DNA of 64,000 nt, taken from Trochalopteron elliotii. Its lineage: Eukaryota > Chordata > Aves > Passeriformes > Leiothrichidae. Both the position numbers and the translations under genes were made by a program. The stretch covers positions 1 to 64,000 of the forward strand of contig JANPWX010000359.1 of NCBI GenBank assembly GCA_024734555.1, read 5' to 3'. Of the stretch, positions 14,263 to 28,631 are shown in pieces. Each line of letters begins with the position of its first letter. The first letter of the stretch is position 1. The notes beneath the pieces are model-generated. The model made no database searches. It had not been told where the DNA came from and worked only from the letters and a program-made list of their open reading frames with translations.

Positions 14263-17200
14263 ATTAGATGCACAAATGAAAAAGAAAAGCAATACAAATA
14301 TTAAACTTGCTTCCCCAGTTGAAAGACAGTAAAGACCAGCCAGCAATGAAAATCTGTTTTCATTCCTCCAGTATGGAGAACAGAGCTCCTATAGGTAGAT
14401 AGCACTGAAGCCTTTTTGATAATGCTAAAGAGCCTACAAATTAGAGATTAGGGAAGACATGAGTATGATAGGATATTGTCTGCAATGTCATCATAGAATT
14501 AGGGAAAATAAGATGGGCCATGAGCACATTCTTCTGTAGAAACAGCATTTACACAGGAACACGAGAAAAACTGCATTCCCCATTCCAAGGGCAAAACTCA
14601 TTATTATAAAAATGTTTATCATACTTGTGTTGTTGGTGATTTTGTTTTGGGGTTATTTTAACATCTCAGTGACAGAAGTCATACTAGCAACCAATGTGAC
14701 AGAATGAATTAGAAATCTTCTAACAGAACACTGCACAGAAAGGAGATGTTTATCTAGAAATACACTAATCACCAAGCCACAAATACATTTTCCTGTAAAA
14801 AATACCAAAAAAATCCAACCTCTATTAATGAAAACGCATCCTTAAACCACCAAGATACAAACATAGCAGCAGCTTAAACACAAGCAATATTTCCACTTCA
14901 CCCCTCCTGTTTCCAAGCTGTGAGTTTCCAGCCATGCAAATATTTCAATTTTGCTGCCCTTAAGCTGACAAATTGAAAACACTCAAAGCCCAACTCCCAG
15001 TTCTGCAGCAGGGAGCACAAACTGGGAGCATACCTAGGCAGGAGGTTGGAGATGCCCCTGCTCTCTGCAGCACCAAGGGAGCACTGCTGGAACACTCAGG
15101 GCTTGTCACTTTCTGGGTCAACCCCAGAGACTGGAATTTCAACAATCCCAAGCCCCAGGGTATCTACCGACCACAAATATTCCACATGCTGAGGGTGCTT
15201 TGACAGAAGCCCCGGCCTTTCTTTCCCCTCTAGTTTCACAGCTGGCTTTTTTTTGAGATGCTTCCAAACATTTTTTTTTAATTATTTAATAGCACTGTGC
15301 AAAAGTTTTTTTAGTATTTAAAAACCTGGTTTTCAGAACCTATTAAAAAGGCAGAAATGCTGCATTCAGCAACCTCTCATTAAGAAGCTTTTACTTCCAC
15401 TAAAGGAAAATTCTCATTTTGCTCCATCTGAAGGTGTACATTTAATGAATGAATTTTAATAAATGAAATCTGAATAAAATTAAAGAGAATTCTGTATTTT
15501 AAATGCTACTAATGTACTGCTGAACAGATCAACTACTTTTTATTAAAAAAAGTAATCATTTGATGAACAAAATTCATCTACAAATACAAACTACTGTCTA
15601 TAAAGGACTATTTTAAATAACACTAAGGAAGCTTTCATCCTTAACAAGGAACTTTGGAAACCAACATCTTGCAGCACTGGTGTTGCCATATTAATATAAA
15701 TACTGCCACTAATTTTCTTCCTTTAATTTCATAAATTTAAATGACACTAAAAGAAAAATTTCACCACAGAAGGGATTTTGTACATAATAGTCACTCTTAT
15801 ACAGAATATAAAATCTAACACTGTTGGTACTATTTAATTCCAAGTGTTGCAGTGTTGCAGCAGTATTTGACAACACAGAAAAGCAAGTGTTGTGGCACTT
15901 TCACTTTCCAATCCAAAAATCTGCAAGGCAAATGGGACTAAGACAACTTTAAATCAGCTGTAATGGTAGTAAGGACACAAATCACATTGATGGTATTAAG
16001 CAGGTTTTACATAGTTGAAAGAGTAGTTTCAACTTTTTAGAACTTGTTTCCAGTGGAAACAACAAAGGAATTTATATTCTCAATAAGGAACTCTCAAGTT
16101 TAATTCCAGATATTGGTCAGTACTGTCATTAAACTAAAAAGCAATAAAAGGGCTCAGTTTTTGAGGAATCAGTTTTCAGAATGATAGTTCTGCATCACAA
16201 AAGCCCCAGCATCATATCCATATGTGCCTTTGGGTTGCATTACATGAAAAATATATAATCCTGCCATTCCCAGTACTTCCATTTATCAAGTTTCCCAAGC
16301 ATTTTACATCTACACAGGAGTTTGCATAAGATGGCAACGTGAGAAATGCATAGGAGAAGGCTGTATAACCCTGCCAAACCCAAATTTGGAATAAAGCAAC
16401 ATGGATAGTGGCACTGTGAGCTTAAACTCTAACCTAATACAATGGTAATGCCACTTTTTGGCCTAAATCAGAAGCTTTAATTGCTTCATTGCTTATTTCA
16501 TGGATCAAAACTTCTACAATGGACAAATCTATGCTAATTTAAAGATGCAGGTTTCAAACCTACCTCTTTTAAAAGTATCCTTTGAGATTAAACAATTTAT
16601 TCCTGGTTTGGGTTCTCTCAGTAATTGATTTAGAGTAATCACATACAACCACAGTGAGTTTTAAGGAGCTAGATGCCTCAAAGGCAAATCTCTCACCCCA
16701 TGCATATTCAGTAAGACTGCCATAACCAGTCTATGAGTCTCCCAAGAGTACATTAGAATGTTACTTCAATTTGCCCTTCAAGTAGTTCAACATCTACTGA
16801 TCTGGAAACTTTGAATTAAAGCATTTTTTTGAAATGCCTGAATGCAACTCCCCCCTTCATAAAAACTCCTCTTCAGCTATCTGCTCTTCAAAACCAAATT
16901 TTGCAATAACACTATATACTCTCATTATTTCATGATCACGCTTACAAAATATCATTTAATAGGTGTTTTGTGCTGTATGACTTGTCATCTGTCTGCTTCT
17001 AGTGCCATCTGTTCCTGGTAGAAATCAACCCTAAATACACAATCACAAATCGTGAACAAGTTTCAATTCCAACACACCCTGCAGTAGCTTTAACAAACAT
17101 TTCTTTTAAGTGAAACTGGGTTTAAATATAACTCTCACTGTATTTTTCAGTTAGTTTAGAGAGACAGAACTTTTCAACCAGGATGATGTATAACTCCTCA

Positions 17201-19914
17201 GTTCATGGAAAATGTCTAAGAAATTATTACAAAGTATTTCCAATTCTTTGATAGTGTCCAGTATCACAGAGGGAAGTACCAGTGCTACTCTTGGGAGTCA
17301 TTAGAACAACAAATTTTAGTTACAAATTTTGCTACAGTTTTTAGAATAATCATTTCCTCAGGTGGAATAGCTGTCTACTCTAACTAAATTTTTCATTCCT
17401 ATATATTAAAAAAAACCCAACAACACACATGGTAAATATTTGGCCTTTACATTCCAACTTTAACCTTCTTAGAAGATTATTTTAGGTACTTGATTCCAGA
17501 AATGAGGACTGACTCTTCAGAAGTATGTTCAATCACAACGGTGTCTTAAAAACTTTCTAACACTAGCATTAGGGAATTAATGAATTGAAGAAAATAGAAG
17601 AAAAAGATTAAATACTAGTCTTTCAAGATTTGTAAATATGCGAGAAACAAATACTGTATCTCTACCCTACCTCAACCATAATTCATCTGCTATTTCTTTG
17701 AATTTTTTCTTGTATTTTTAAGTCAATTCTCAGAACTTCGCATTGCCAAAAATCAACAAATTTATAAGTAATTTCGTTTGACATAATTTTTGGAAGCAGA
17801 CCTCTATTTTCTCCCCATATGTCAAAATTAAGATGAATATCCAATATAGAGAGAGAGACAATGTTACACTAATGGTCTCCTGCATGCCTGAAATATGAAG
17901 AAAGCATGACAGTAACAAAAAACCCAACACATATTACATGGCTAGCCACAAAGTATCCTTTGAAGCCAGACAATAGATACATTTTAGTTGAAATTATTAG
18001 AGTTGTCATACTGACTGCAATAATTTTTTGAATTAATTGTCATGCTCCTATTTGTATGAACACTTGTACTGCATTTGCAAGAAATGTTTTTGAAACCCCG
18101 GTATTAAACTTTCGCTAGTAAGACCTTATCACTACTCATTAAATTTCAGGACATGTCTTCTTCATGCCATCTGTTAGGAGGGCAAAGCAAATCTAGACCT
18201 CCAAACAATCACAAAAAACCAGGGAGGAATCTTTGCCCTCTTGCTCATTAAGACAGAGTGACCATTTACTCGAGAGACCTTATCTTGTAGGAGATAAGAA
18301 GTGGTTTTATCAGCAAGGGTCACATCAGCCATAATCTGCCAACCCCACTGTTGTTTCTAGTTAAGATCTTCAGTACCAGTTTAAAAGTGCATGCTCTTTA
18401 CTTGCTTCTAGCTGGTAATAATGCCAATGATAATGGTAACAACAACAATAATAAAAACCAGCACACCATGGAATAAACCACAAAATCATTTACTCATGAC
18501 TACCATTTGTGGCATTGTGAGTTTGTGGAGGCCTTAAAAAAATGAATAGCAGCTGTAGGTTACAATAAAAAATAAAAGATACGTCAGAAGAGAACTACAA
18601 AGTAGCCTGGAAAAATGTCACCAGAGGACCATTTTATGACAAACCAAGAGTTTACCTGAACATAAGTCATTCTAAACATCTGCGTTCCTCGAGAGCACAG
18701 GCTCAGAGTTTTCTAAATTGTCACAGGGAACAATAAAAAATAATAAAATACGATGATAAGATAATTTTGAGAAGATCTATACTGATACACAAAATAACCA
18801 TGAAGCACCATACTTGTAGCATGTTAGAAGAAATTACTATTAGCTGTATAATTGCAATGGAGACACTAACTTTCCACTCCAAAATATGACTTTCCAAACA
18901 TCAAAATCCCTCAGCAAGTGCAAATGATCAGATCTTACATATGGGCATATTTCAGAAATAAGACAGAAGCTTAACTTGAGTCTGGGTGAACAGGAAGAGC
19001 AAAAGAGGGGAAACCCTTGTTGAGTGGCATTAAAAACTACAGCAATGAATAAGTCTGATCTATTCTGATTTCATTACTTATGGCAGTCATAATTGGCTAA
19101 GAAATTTGGCTATAAAAACTATCAAGATATATTCACTTTTCCACCATGAGAAATGAATGATTTAGAGCAACACAGTGAACCTTGGTCTGGAAACCTCCTT
19201 CTCCTGGACAGTAAGTTATCTGCCATGGTGAAAACCTAAGGGGGGAAAAAGGTATCACTTACGCCAAATTGGAGTTTTAGTGTCTATAAAAACAATGACC
19301 AACTACAATGCATTTCATACCAAACAACTGTCCTTTCCTTTTCTGATTATTGGAATATCCCAAGCAATCAAGTTTCTTTGCTAACATGAAACCTGGGGGA
19401 CATTTGAAGTTTTACAGAAAAAAATCAAACATTTGAGTTTCACCTTTAGAGAAGAGCAGAATGACATTATCTGTTTGCACACCATTCCACATTGCATGCA
19501 CACAAATGAGAATCCCCACCAAGAAGCAGCCAGGGAAGAAGGCACATGGCATGCCTTTGCTGTATGGACATGCTTGGCAGTTCCAAAAGCATCCTCATTT
19601 AGCATGATGTCTCTGGGCATTTTTAAAATGGAATTTTTGTGACTGACTTTAAGCTCAAGTTCAAAGAATAGCACTAAAATCCCTGGAAAATAATTTACTT
19701 TCCATTCAGCTAATGATTCTAGTCAAATAACAAATCTAAAGCTGATATAAATCTCTATCCTTACTGAACCACTGTATACAATTCATACACAACATAAAAA
19801 CTTATAAACAAAAGGCAGGTTGAAGAAGTTTTGATTAATTTCTTAAACATCTGAACATTAAAACAATTTGGTGGGAATCACTTAAAATTAAGTTTGCACA
19901 GAAAAAGCATCATT

Positions 19915-19949
19915 TTATACATATACATATATATGTGTGTATATATGAT
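19915..19949 (+). repeat. Alternating purine-pyrimidine (AT/GT) tract
   Basis: The sequence alternates TATACATATACATATATATG, then TGTGTATATATG. Part of it is nearly self-complementary. Simple repeat in the large intron. Confidence 0.8.
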
Positions 19950-21559
19950 AGTGACAAGTTGTATTGCAACATTCACTTACATTCAACCACTTCTTATTAA
20001 AAATTCCTTTTTAGAAAAAAGCAAGATAGCTCATTTGTATCTTTCTAGTATTTTTAAATAACACCAGGAAATACCTTTTATAAAATTGTACAAAAAATAT
20101 TGAATGCCAAACTACTCTTGTCTAAAAGACAATCTAGCCTTTAATTTTGGCACAGAGTGGAACAACTTGACAAGAAGAGGACAGGAGAAAATTTGCTGGC
20201 TCAACTTCTATTGAATCCCAAACTTTAACGTCCATAGAAACTCAGCGAAGTGAGAAATGTAAGTTGATACTACACTAAAAAAAAAAGATTGGTAAAAAAG
20301 GAACCCGAAGTTCAGAGCAATTGATGTTGGTAAATAACACCATTCCAGACATCTTTCATTAAAAGAGTTAACTTCACATGTTGTCTTACATCACAACAAT
20401 CAGGTACAAAACACCATTCAGGTATAATTGTTTGAAGCCCTGTTCCTCTTAAAAGAGTTGCCCCAATAGAAAGGCACACAAAAGAAAGTGAGTCACATTT
20501 AGAGCAAGGAACAGCTGTTAAGCTTCAAGCTCCATCTAAAATTATGACTGCTGGACCTTAGAGCAAGCTAATGTCTCATACAGAACATGAGAGTAAAAAA
20601 ATCTCATTTAAGTATGTAGAGTAAAAAAAACCCAACAAGTTATTTTGATGTGGTTAAGATGCTTAAAAAGTCAGATTCAGTACTTGAGCATGTCTTCTTC
20701 ACATATGAGAAGGGGAGTGCTTGAGGTGTTCTGGTAGACATTGCTTCTTTATTTGTCTCACCTAAAGAGGTCCACAACAAGACTTTTTGACTTGCTGTCA
20801 AGTATTTAAAGAAGCGGATTTTGAAACAACTAAACATCTCTGTATTTTCCCACTTCCAAGTAATTCAGCTGAAAGCAATTTATCTTCAAATATTCTTTTC
20901 TGAAAGTACTGAGTCAGACTATGTTTCGGAAATACACATTTTCTCATACCCTGTAACCTTGATGTTCCATGCAGCTTTTGCAATATTGCTATCATTATTC
21001 TGCTGCTCAGGTTTTAGAACTTGTGTATGGAACAAGCACAGCTTGTAAGAAAAGCTAAATCCAGGTTTTTACATGCACCTACATTTTTACATGCTATGTA
21101 GAGATTTTTACACAACACATAAAGGTTTCTGGCTGAATTAGAAAGGCCAGGATTTCTTGTGAGCAAACTCAAGCATTCATTTGGATATTGGATACGGACC
21201 TGAATAACTAAGCAGGTTTTGCAAGCTGCTGCTCCCTTTCACAGAGAAGTTCCAACACCAAGAACTGGTCCCATTTATCACTAATAAAGGTTACTGAATT
21301 CTTGCCCAATACATAGAATGAATAAAGAGCTATTCTGTACCCTTTGGTAAGAGCAACTCGATCTCACAGTGCAGCTGAGGCATTTTGGATTATTTTCCTT
21401 ATTTTAACTCGGGAATAAAAAGAAAAAGAAAGCAACTTTTAGGGCTGAGACAATTTGTTAGCATGCTAGATCCCTGTGGGGGAGAGAGCAAAAAAAATTC
21501 ACTAAAATTAAAAAATATCCATTCAATAACCTCTAGAGCATTCAGAACTCTGCTATGCT

Positions 21560-21660
21560 AAAAAAAAAAACAAACAAACAAAAAAAACCCCACACAAAAC
21601 CCAAACAGAAACAACCACCAAAAAAAAAAAAAAACAAACACAAAACCCCCCAAACCAAAA
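21560..21660 (+). repeat. A-rich / (CAAA)n low-complexity tract
   Basis: Poly(A) runs alternate with CAAACAAACA and CCCCACAC units for about 100 bp. On the other strand it creates a spurious Phe/Gly/Cys-rich frame. Confidence 0.85.
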
Positions 21661-21823
21661 ATATATAATTGAAAATATTTGCCCTTGGCTTTATCCTTCC
21701 CAAATGCCAGTTATATGATTTGTAAACATTTACCTGGTAGTTATGGCAGAAGAAAACCCCAGCTTTTAAACAGAACAAAGTTGCTAGTCAGAAAAATGAA
21801 AAATAATTCTGAAACTATTTCTG

Positions 21824-21868
21824 AAAAAAACCCCAAACCAAACCAAACCAAACCAAAACAAAAAAAAC
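21824..21868 (+). repeat. (CCAAA)n pentanucleotide tract
   Basis: About five CCAAA units followed by an A-rich run, starting roughly 160 bp after the A-rich tract at 21560. Simple-sequence DNA, polymorphism likely. Confidence 0.85.
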
Positions 21869-24800
21869 AGTATGAGAAAACAATGGATTTTCCATAATGA
21901 GAGTACAGTGCTGTGGAGCACATTATGTAATCCAGCCTGTGCTCACAGAGTGGGCTGGAATAGGGGCACTGCCTCGTCTTACAGTGTCATCATCTGTAAT
22001 GTTTGAGGACCCAAATAAGAAAATATGCCAAGAGAGAAAAGAGTACAATACAGGCTCTGTTTATGCTCCAGTGAAAGATCACACACCACACTAGGTAAGG
22101 TATGCACATCTCCACCACAGCTGAAATCCAGCACATTATGTTCAGGCCACTGACACTTTTGTTCAGAAAAGCTGGGGTTTCTGCCCTTTTCACTGCAAAG
22201 GCAAGGGCTCAAATGACAACCACCAATGTAAAACAGATATTTGTCCCACTAACTGCATCGTCTTGCTGACAGGAAAAGATGTGCTTTTCAGGTTGTGTGT
22301 TTAATGTTAGCACCTCTTCTTGGAGCAAGGCAAAACATCTTCCTGGTGTGTGTTAAGTTGAACAGCTTCATGAAGTAAGGTCATCCAGCTGGAATATGCA
22401 AAGCCCTCCTTTTAACAGACCTTTGCACCATTCTGAACTCCAAACAGCATACAACACAATCTGTGCTAATTCAAAGGCTAATTGTTAGGCAAGAAAAATC
22501 CTGCAGAACACATCTATTCTGAAAAACACGAGTAAAATGAGAGTAAAAAAAACTTCCACCCAACAACAGTCTGCAATGGAAAATGAAAGTCCCCACACTG
22601 ATCACAAAGGAAACCAAACAGAAAGCCTCTGATAGTGAGGATAAGAACTCATCTAAACCTGCTGGTTACCTTAGGATCTAAGTATCTTATGTACACTATT
22701 TCTTAGGCTAAGTGGACATGGGAAAAGCTTAGAAGATAACTGTCATTACAGGAAAAGCTTGCAACAACTGAGGCAAGATACTTGCACTCCTTTGAGACAG
22801 CAAGTCAGCATCATGTAATTTATTTATAAGTTACCATAATTACGCATATACATATGTATATAACTAGTATTTAACACAAGTTCAAACAGAAATTAAATTA
22901 ATGATCAGGAAGGATGATAATAATAAAGTAGAACTTTAAAAGATTGGGAAGACAACAGAATTCCACTGGTTTTGGAAACAGAAAGGTACAGGCTGATATC
23001 ACAGGCCTGAGAAAACGCCATAATCAAAACATTGTATCTGAATTTTTGGAGCATACTCTTCAGCAAGAACTGGTTGCAATGACCTTCCAGTTCCTTGGTC
23101 CCAATACCTGACACCAGTATGAGCCTTTTCAGGTCCCACTGACAACAGACAAGAGTCCTCTTATTTGGGTATTTATGGGACAGCCCTCCCCACATCATGT
23201 AGCAAACAAATGAGAAACACTTTATTTTCACTGTTTTTGCTGTACATCTATCCTTTATTGAAGAAGATTTAAGGACCTTAAAAGATGCATCTACCTCACA
23301 TAGTTTGTGTACAAGGGCCAAACTAGACAAAGGAACTTATGTTTGCTGATAGCATATTGGATATCCCACAGTAAGATAGCTTCAACAACTTGCATAGTGG
23401 AGAAAACTGTCTTGTTCAAAGGTATGTTGCATATGCATAAAGGGTTTTCATCCAGAAAATGACTACAAATAATCCTAAATTCAAATCCTATCTTGCTTTT
23501 CCCAGCAATGTCCTCTTTAAGGACTGTGTCTATGTTGGGAAACTAATGCACGTTAAGACTGTTGAACTTTTTTCTTCTTTCTGCTCTTTCAGTGGGATGT
23601 TCTGTTCTAAAATACCAATCCTTTGCATGTCAGGCACAGCAACTGCCAGGAATAACTCCAGTAAGCTCTAACTATTCAAGACCTTGCCTCCAGCTTGTTT
23701 TGTAAAAGCAGCAGGAAATGCAAAACTTCAATTATGCTTTGAAGGTTACAATCTTAAGCAATAATCACTAAAAGTAAAATGGCAAATTAGACATGATCTA
23801 CAAAATCATTATCACTAAGAATCATACTGGAGACTCAAACACAAAAAAACCCTTGAAACTTTAAAAACTCTTGAAACTTTTAGATTTGAAGTAATTATTC
23901 ATGGCTCTCTACACCAATGAGAATTTTTCAACGTTAAAGAAATCACAGTGACTGAAACAAAAGCTGTCTGTCAAATTCCCAATTACCGCAAAAGAAATTC
24001 AGTGTTTGGCCAATACTGTAAACCACTGCCATGCAGACATCCAGGCTTGTTTGCCCAGTTTAGCAAATAGTAAATCCACATTAGCATAGTATTGGGCAAG
24101 CTTACTAGGCCTGATGAGATGGTGGATATGTTTACTTGAGTAGCACATTAATATCAATTTGTACTAAAGTCTTTAAAGAATAATTCACATTTCCTGTTCA
24201 AGGCAGCAGCATGCCATGTAAGCACAATGTTCTTCTCAGTTCTACCCTTTGCAATGGTAACTTTTCAGGAGCTACTGCCCATCAGATGGTTGTACTGAGC
24301 ACCAGTTTGCTGATGCTGGTCAGATTGTCCTATAACTCTGTTGAAGGTTTGTTTGTACCACTCTAGTAAGAATAATAAGCTGATACATCTGAAAATCTCA
24401 TTTGCAGAGGGTAAAGACAGTGCTATTGACACGAAGCAAATAATTATTCCTCTCTGGACTGGCAAGTTTCTCTCATTAAACATTTCAGTTATGAAGGAAA
24501 ATGCCTAATTATACAGATTTGTATTTAAAACATCTTGAATCTATTTCTACACCAGAAGAGGAACTCAACACCATTTGGACAGACTTTATATTGAGGCTGA
24601 AAAACATGATTCACTCTAAACCACTACAGAGGAACTAAGATCTGATTAATCATTACAGATGACATGCTTGAAAAACATCCCACACTAATGAACAGGAAAT
24701 GCTCAACTTTAAAGTTAAGTTACAGTAAATAATTTCTGTATGAAGAATTTAAATAATCTCTGAGTAGCTGGTGGATACTGTTAACAATATACAACTGGCA

Positions 24801-27800
24801 GCAAGTTTCCATGACACCTGGAAGAATTAGTCTCCAAAGTTCTCCATTTCTGGGATCAGTCAGGCTTCAGATCAATGGATCAAACAACCTAAAATCCAAT
24901 CCTTGAGAAGTAGAATCAGCTTTTGTATAGAAAGAGCTTCCCTGCCTTTCCTGCAGCAAAGTTTCTTCTTATCTCTTTGTCATAGAACATGAATATTCGT
25001 GTATTTAAGAGGGTATTTAATTCTTTACCAAAATAACTCCTGGACATTCCCATATGGCAGAGTTGCACTCCATTTCCTCCTTGAAAAACACCTCACTAAA
25101 AGTTGATCAGGCTTAGGGACAAGGTGCTTCACAAGCACTGTCTCTTGTTAATACAACACCACACACATTGGCCTGTGCTATTCACAAAATGTCCTTCTGA
25201 AAACCAATTCCTGGACTTTCTTACATGCAAGACATTTCAGCTCCACATTAAAAGCTGATGCATAGATGCAAGTTCTGAGCAGCCACAACCTGCTCCTGTT
25301 CATTCAAGATCACAAACACTCCCCTCAAAACCAGAAGTCCTCACAGAATTTCCTTGCCATTTTTCAGATGTGAAGAAGTTTCAATTAACTGAACACATTA
25401 TAAAGCAAGTCTCATATGACTCATCATTTCATCAGGCTGGTCACACAGGAAATGGGGGTTCCTGCTTGTGGTAAAAAGACTTAGAAAGTTTAGTACAGAG
25501 ACCATCCAGAAGCAGAAAGCAATACAGTACACTGAGATGCAGACTGGACAAAAATCCAAACACGGGTTTAAGCAGAAAGAAACATCTTGCTCCCATTAGA
25601 AATCTGTATTTTATTAGAAGTATGTGGGCAAACTAATAGAGAAGATAAGAACTACCATCAATCTCTGAGGTTATACACTATATTTTTGTCACCCATACAT
25701 TTAAAAAATATACTTGCATATTCTTTGCACAAAATGAAAACATACCAAATTAAAGGCATTAACTATTTTAAACGCTTCTATCTAATAAAAAAGCTCTCAG
25801 TTCTTCTTAGAAATCAGTTCTTACTAAGAGATAGGTATAATTATGTTATTTAAATGGGTAATAAAAATTCTTTTATTAGAAGTTAACAGTAGAGGGGTGT
25901 GAAAGCACACACAGCTTGTTCTGTGATTCACCTCCACCCCAAGTTCACCTGTGTTTTGTGAGGTCTCATAACCCCTCACTTTCCCAATATAAGTTTTCTT
26001 GGCCTCTGCTCCAGCACCTGAAGTTGGGTTCCAGGCAGAGGCTGCCAGGCAGCAGCTGCTGCCCTGAGTTTCTCAGCAGTGTATTTTACTGCAGGAATTC
26101 TCTTTATTAGTGTTTGTTTATAGGAATGTTTTATTTCCTCTCCAACCTCCTGCAGTTATTTCAGAGGACTGTTCTCACTGTCATTTCATTATATGCCTAC
26201 TGTCAACATTAGGTAAGTGACCATTTAAAAAAAAATAACCTCACACTTTATATATAAACTTGCATGCATTTATACACAGGCATACACATGTGTGTGTTCT
26301 TTCAATATACAGTTCTTATTTGCAGGAAAACTGAGGGGTAATTACTGCTTGAAAATCCAAAGGATGAAACTGAATTAAAATAACTAGCACTAGGCTCTAA
26401 GCTATAACATCTCCTATGTTCTCATCATATTAAAAAGTCTTTCAAACACACAAATACCTGTAATTTTATCTCCCTAATCTGCTACACTCTAAACTGAAGA
26501 TAAAAACATATTAGAAAGAATGTTCAACCAAACAGAAACTTTTCTAGTGGAGAAAGAAAAGACTTAAATAGATAAATAATATGGGAAATTAGCATGCAGT
26601 TTAAAAACAATTTTTCCCTCTAGATTTGATTGCTATAATGTGATGATATAAATATTAAGATACACAACAGCTATAAAAAACACATTACAAAGATAGGAAA
26701 CTAAATTTGTCCTTATTCTAACTATCTCTGAGGAAAAAAAAAAGTGTTCTCAATATAGCAGAAAACATGCAAATATTTCTACGCACTTTATTAATACCTT
26801 AGAAGTCAACATTTTTCACTAAATACTTTTTCGCTATGATTAGAGACTCAAGATATTACAACATTTTTGGAAAGAAGGCCTTAAATTCAAGTTTAAACTG
26901 TGCACTCCTCCAAAATATTACTGCAGCTACACTTTCACAATGTCAGTTGAGATGGTTCAAGTTACAATAACTACAGTGTCTCTTTATTAAAAGCTTGCCT
27001 GCATTTGGAAATTAGCAAAAGACCCAATTAAAAAAACAGTAACTGACACTATTACAGAAGAAAAATGCATAACAGATTGAAACTCTTAAGCAATGGCAAC
27101 AACTAAGAAACCAAAAGTGTGTAAGTGTATAACCTGACCAATTAAAATAGGAACAAAAAACCAAAATAAAATAAAAATTGTGCTCTTCAGAATATTTTAC
27201 AATTTTCTGGGCATCTTTTTAATTCCTCCCTCGCATTCAAATGAGCAAACCAGACATTATGTCTGTCCTGCCAATGAATACAGCAAGATGCTGCTCCACA
27301 GCAACAAATACTTGAGTGCAAATTTTTGTTGCCAACTCCAGTTGCCAGTGAAAAAGTCCTTCCTGTAAATCATCTGACTTGCCTGCAGGAACCTGGACAA
27401 AATAGTTACCAACACTGGGTGGGTGTGAGGCATGTCTGGGACAAACAGACTGGTTACCAAACCTATAATGTCACCTCTTCAGAAACACAACTCAAAGAGT
27501 TAAAAACTTTTCATAACCCCTGTTTAGCTTTTGCTAAGGTATAATTAGGTTATTATTTAGTGGTTTTTAACTACTATTTACTCTCATCAGTTTAGGTACA
27601 AAAACCAGAGGGTAGCTTTGCTGTGATTGCCAGAAGCTTTCTCTAGAACCAAGAGGTGTTACAGCTGAACTGGCCTGGAAAATTATTTCCCTGCAAACAC
27701 ACTCTGAGTGCACCAAATCACAAGCCACTATGAACCCCTTTTCCTGATCAATAGTGTCAGCATTGCTGAAGTGGAAAGGAGTACTGTTTGGACATACCTG

Positions 27801-28601
27801 TCTTCCCATTGCTTTTATCTGGCCCACACAAATCTCTGCAAAACTGTCAAAGTCTTCTCTGCCATTCTCAAAACTATTTCCACTCCCTGTTAAAAACAGC
27901 CTCTCTGAGCCTTGCCCTCACCAAAAGCACAGAAACATGGTGCTACACATCAACCACCACTGTTTAAAGAGCATCACAGATTAACCTGCTTTCACAACTT
28001 CTTCCAGTTGTCCCAACCAGCAAATTCTTACACTAACAGTGACTGATTACAAAAGGCATAGCTCAAACATTTTCTGCATATCAATTAATGCAGAAAAGTT
28101 TCTAGAAGCACAGATAAGTCAAACTAAAATGAATTCACATTTGTAGTCTGCATGAATACTTTTTCTAAAAAAACACCCAAACAAACGAGAAAATCCACAT
28201 TAGTAATTGGTAACATAATCAGCTACAGAAAGATTGTGAATGCAAAGGTAAGAAAATATCTAATGATTATTTTTAGCTCATTACAAATTATGGCTTCTCA
28301 TTCGTTTTCAAGCAAGTCCATGATATTTACTCATGTAAGGTTCTTTATGCTGAGAAATATTTCAATGTAATTGCTGAATTAGAGAGCAATTACAATTTCC
28401 CATAGAACAACATATATAAGAATTCTTTTAATGTATGAAATAGGCACAGGGTTCATTTGTATGATCAGAACATCAAAATTTATTAAATCTTGTAGAATGT
28501 TCCATACTGTAGCCAAGTAATTCAGGCTTTCATCTTCTACATTGCGCTCTCAAGTGTACAGAAGAACACCTGTTACTCCAGTAGTTCAAACAACGAGGTT
28601 G

Positions 28602-28631
28602 TTCATCTTTATACCAAAGTATAAAGATGAA
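28602..28631. repeat. Perfect short inverted repeat (13-bp stem, 4-nt loop)
   Basis: TTCATCTTTATAC at 28602-28614 is followed by CAAA and then its exact reverse complement GTATAAAGATGAA at 28619-28631. Pairing does not continue beyond the 13 bp. It lies within the 20.8 kb intron. Confidence 0.9.

Noticed and set aside
14125..14346. Hydrophobic Phe/Gly/Val-rich minus-strand frame as a membrane protein
   Set aside because: It arises from translating an A/C-rich low-complexity tract; no start context or homology.
21542..21778. Phe/Gly/Cys-rich minus-strand frame
   Set aside because: Translation of the A-rich/(CAAA)n simple repeat, not a gene.
28602..28631. The perfect hairpin as a microRNA precursor
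   Set aside because: The stem is only 13 bp and pairing does not extend outward, well short of a precursor hairpin.
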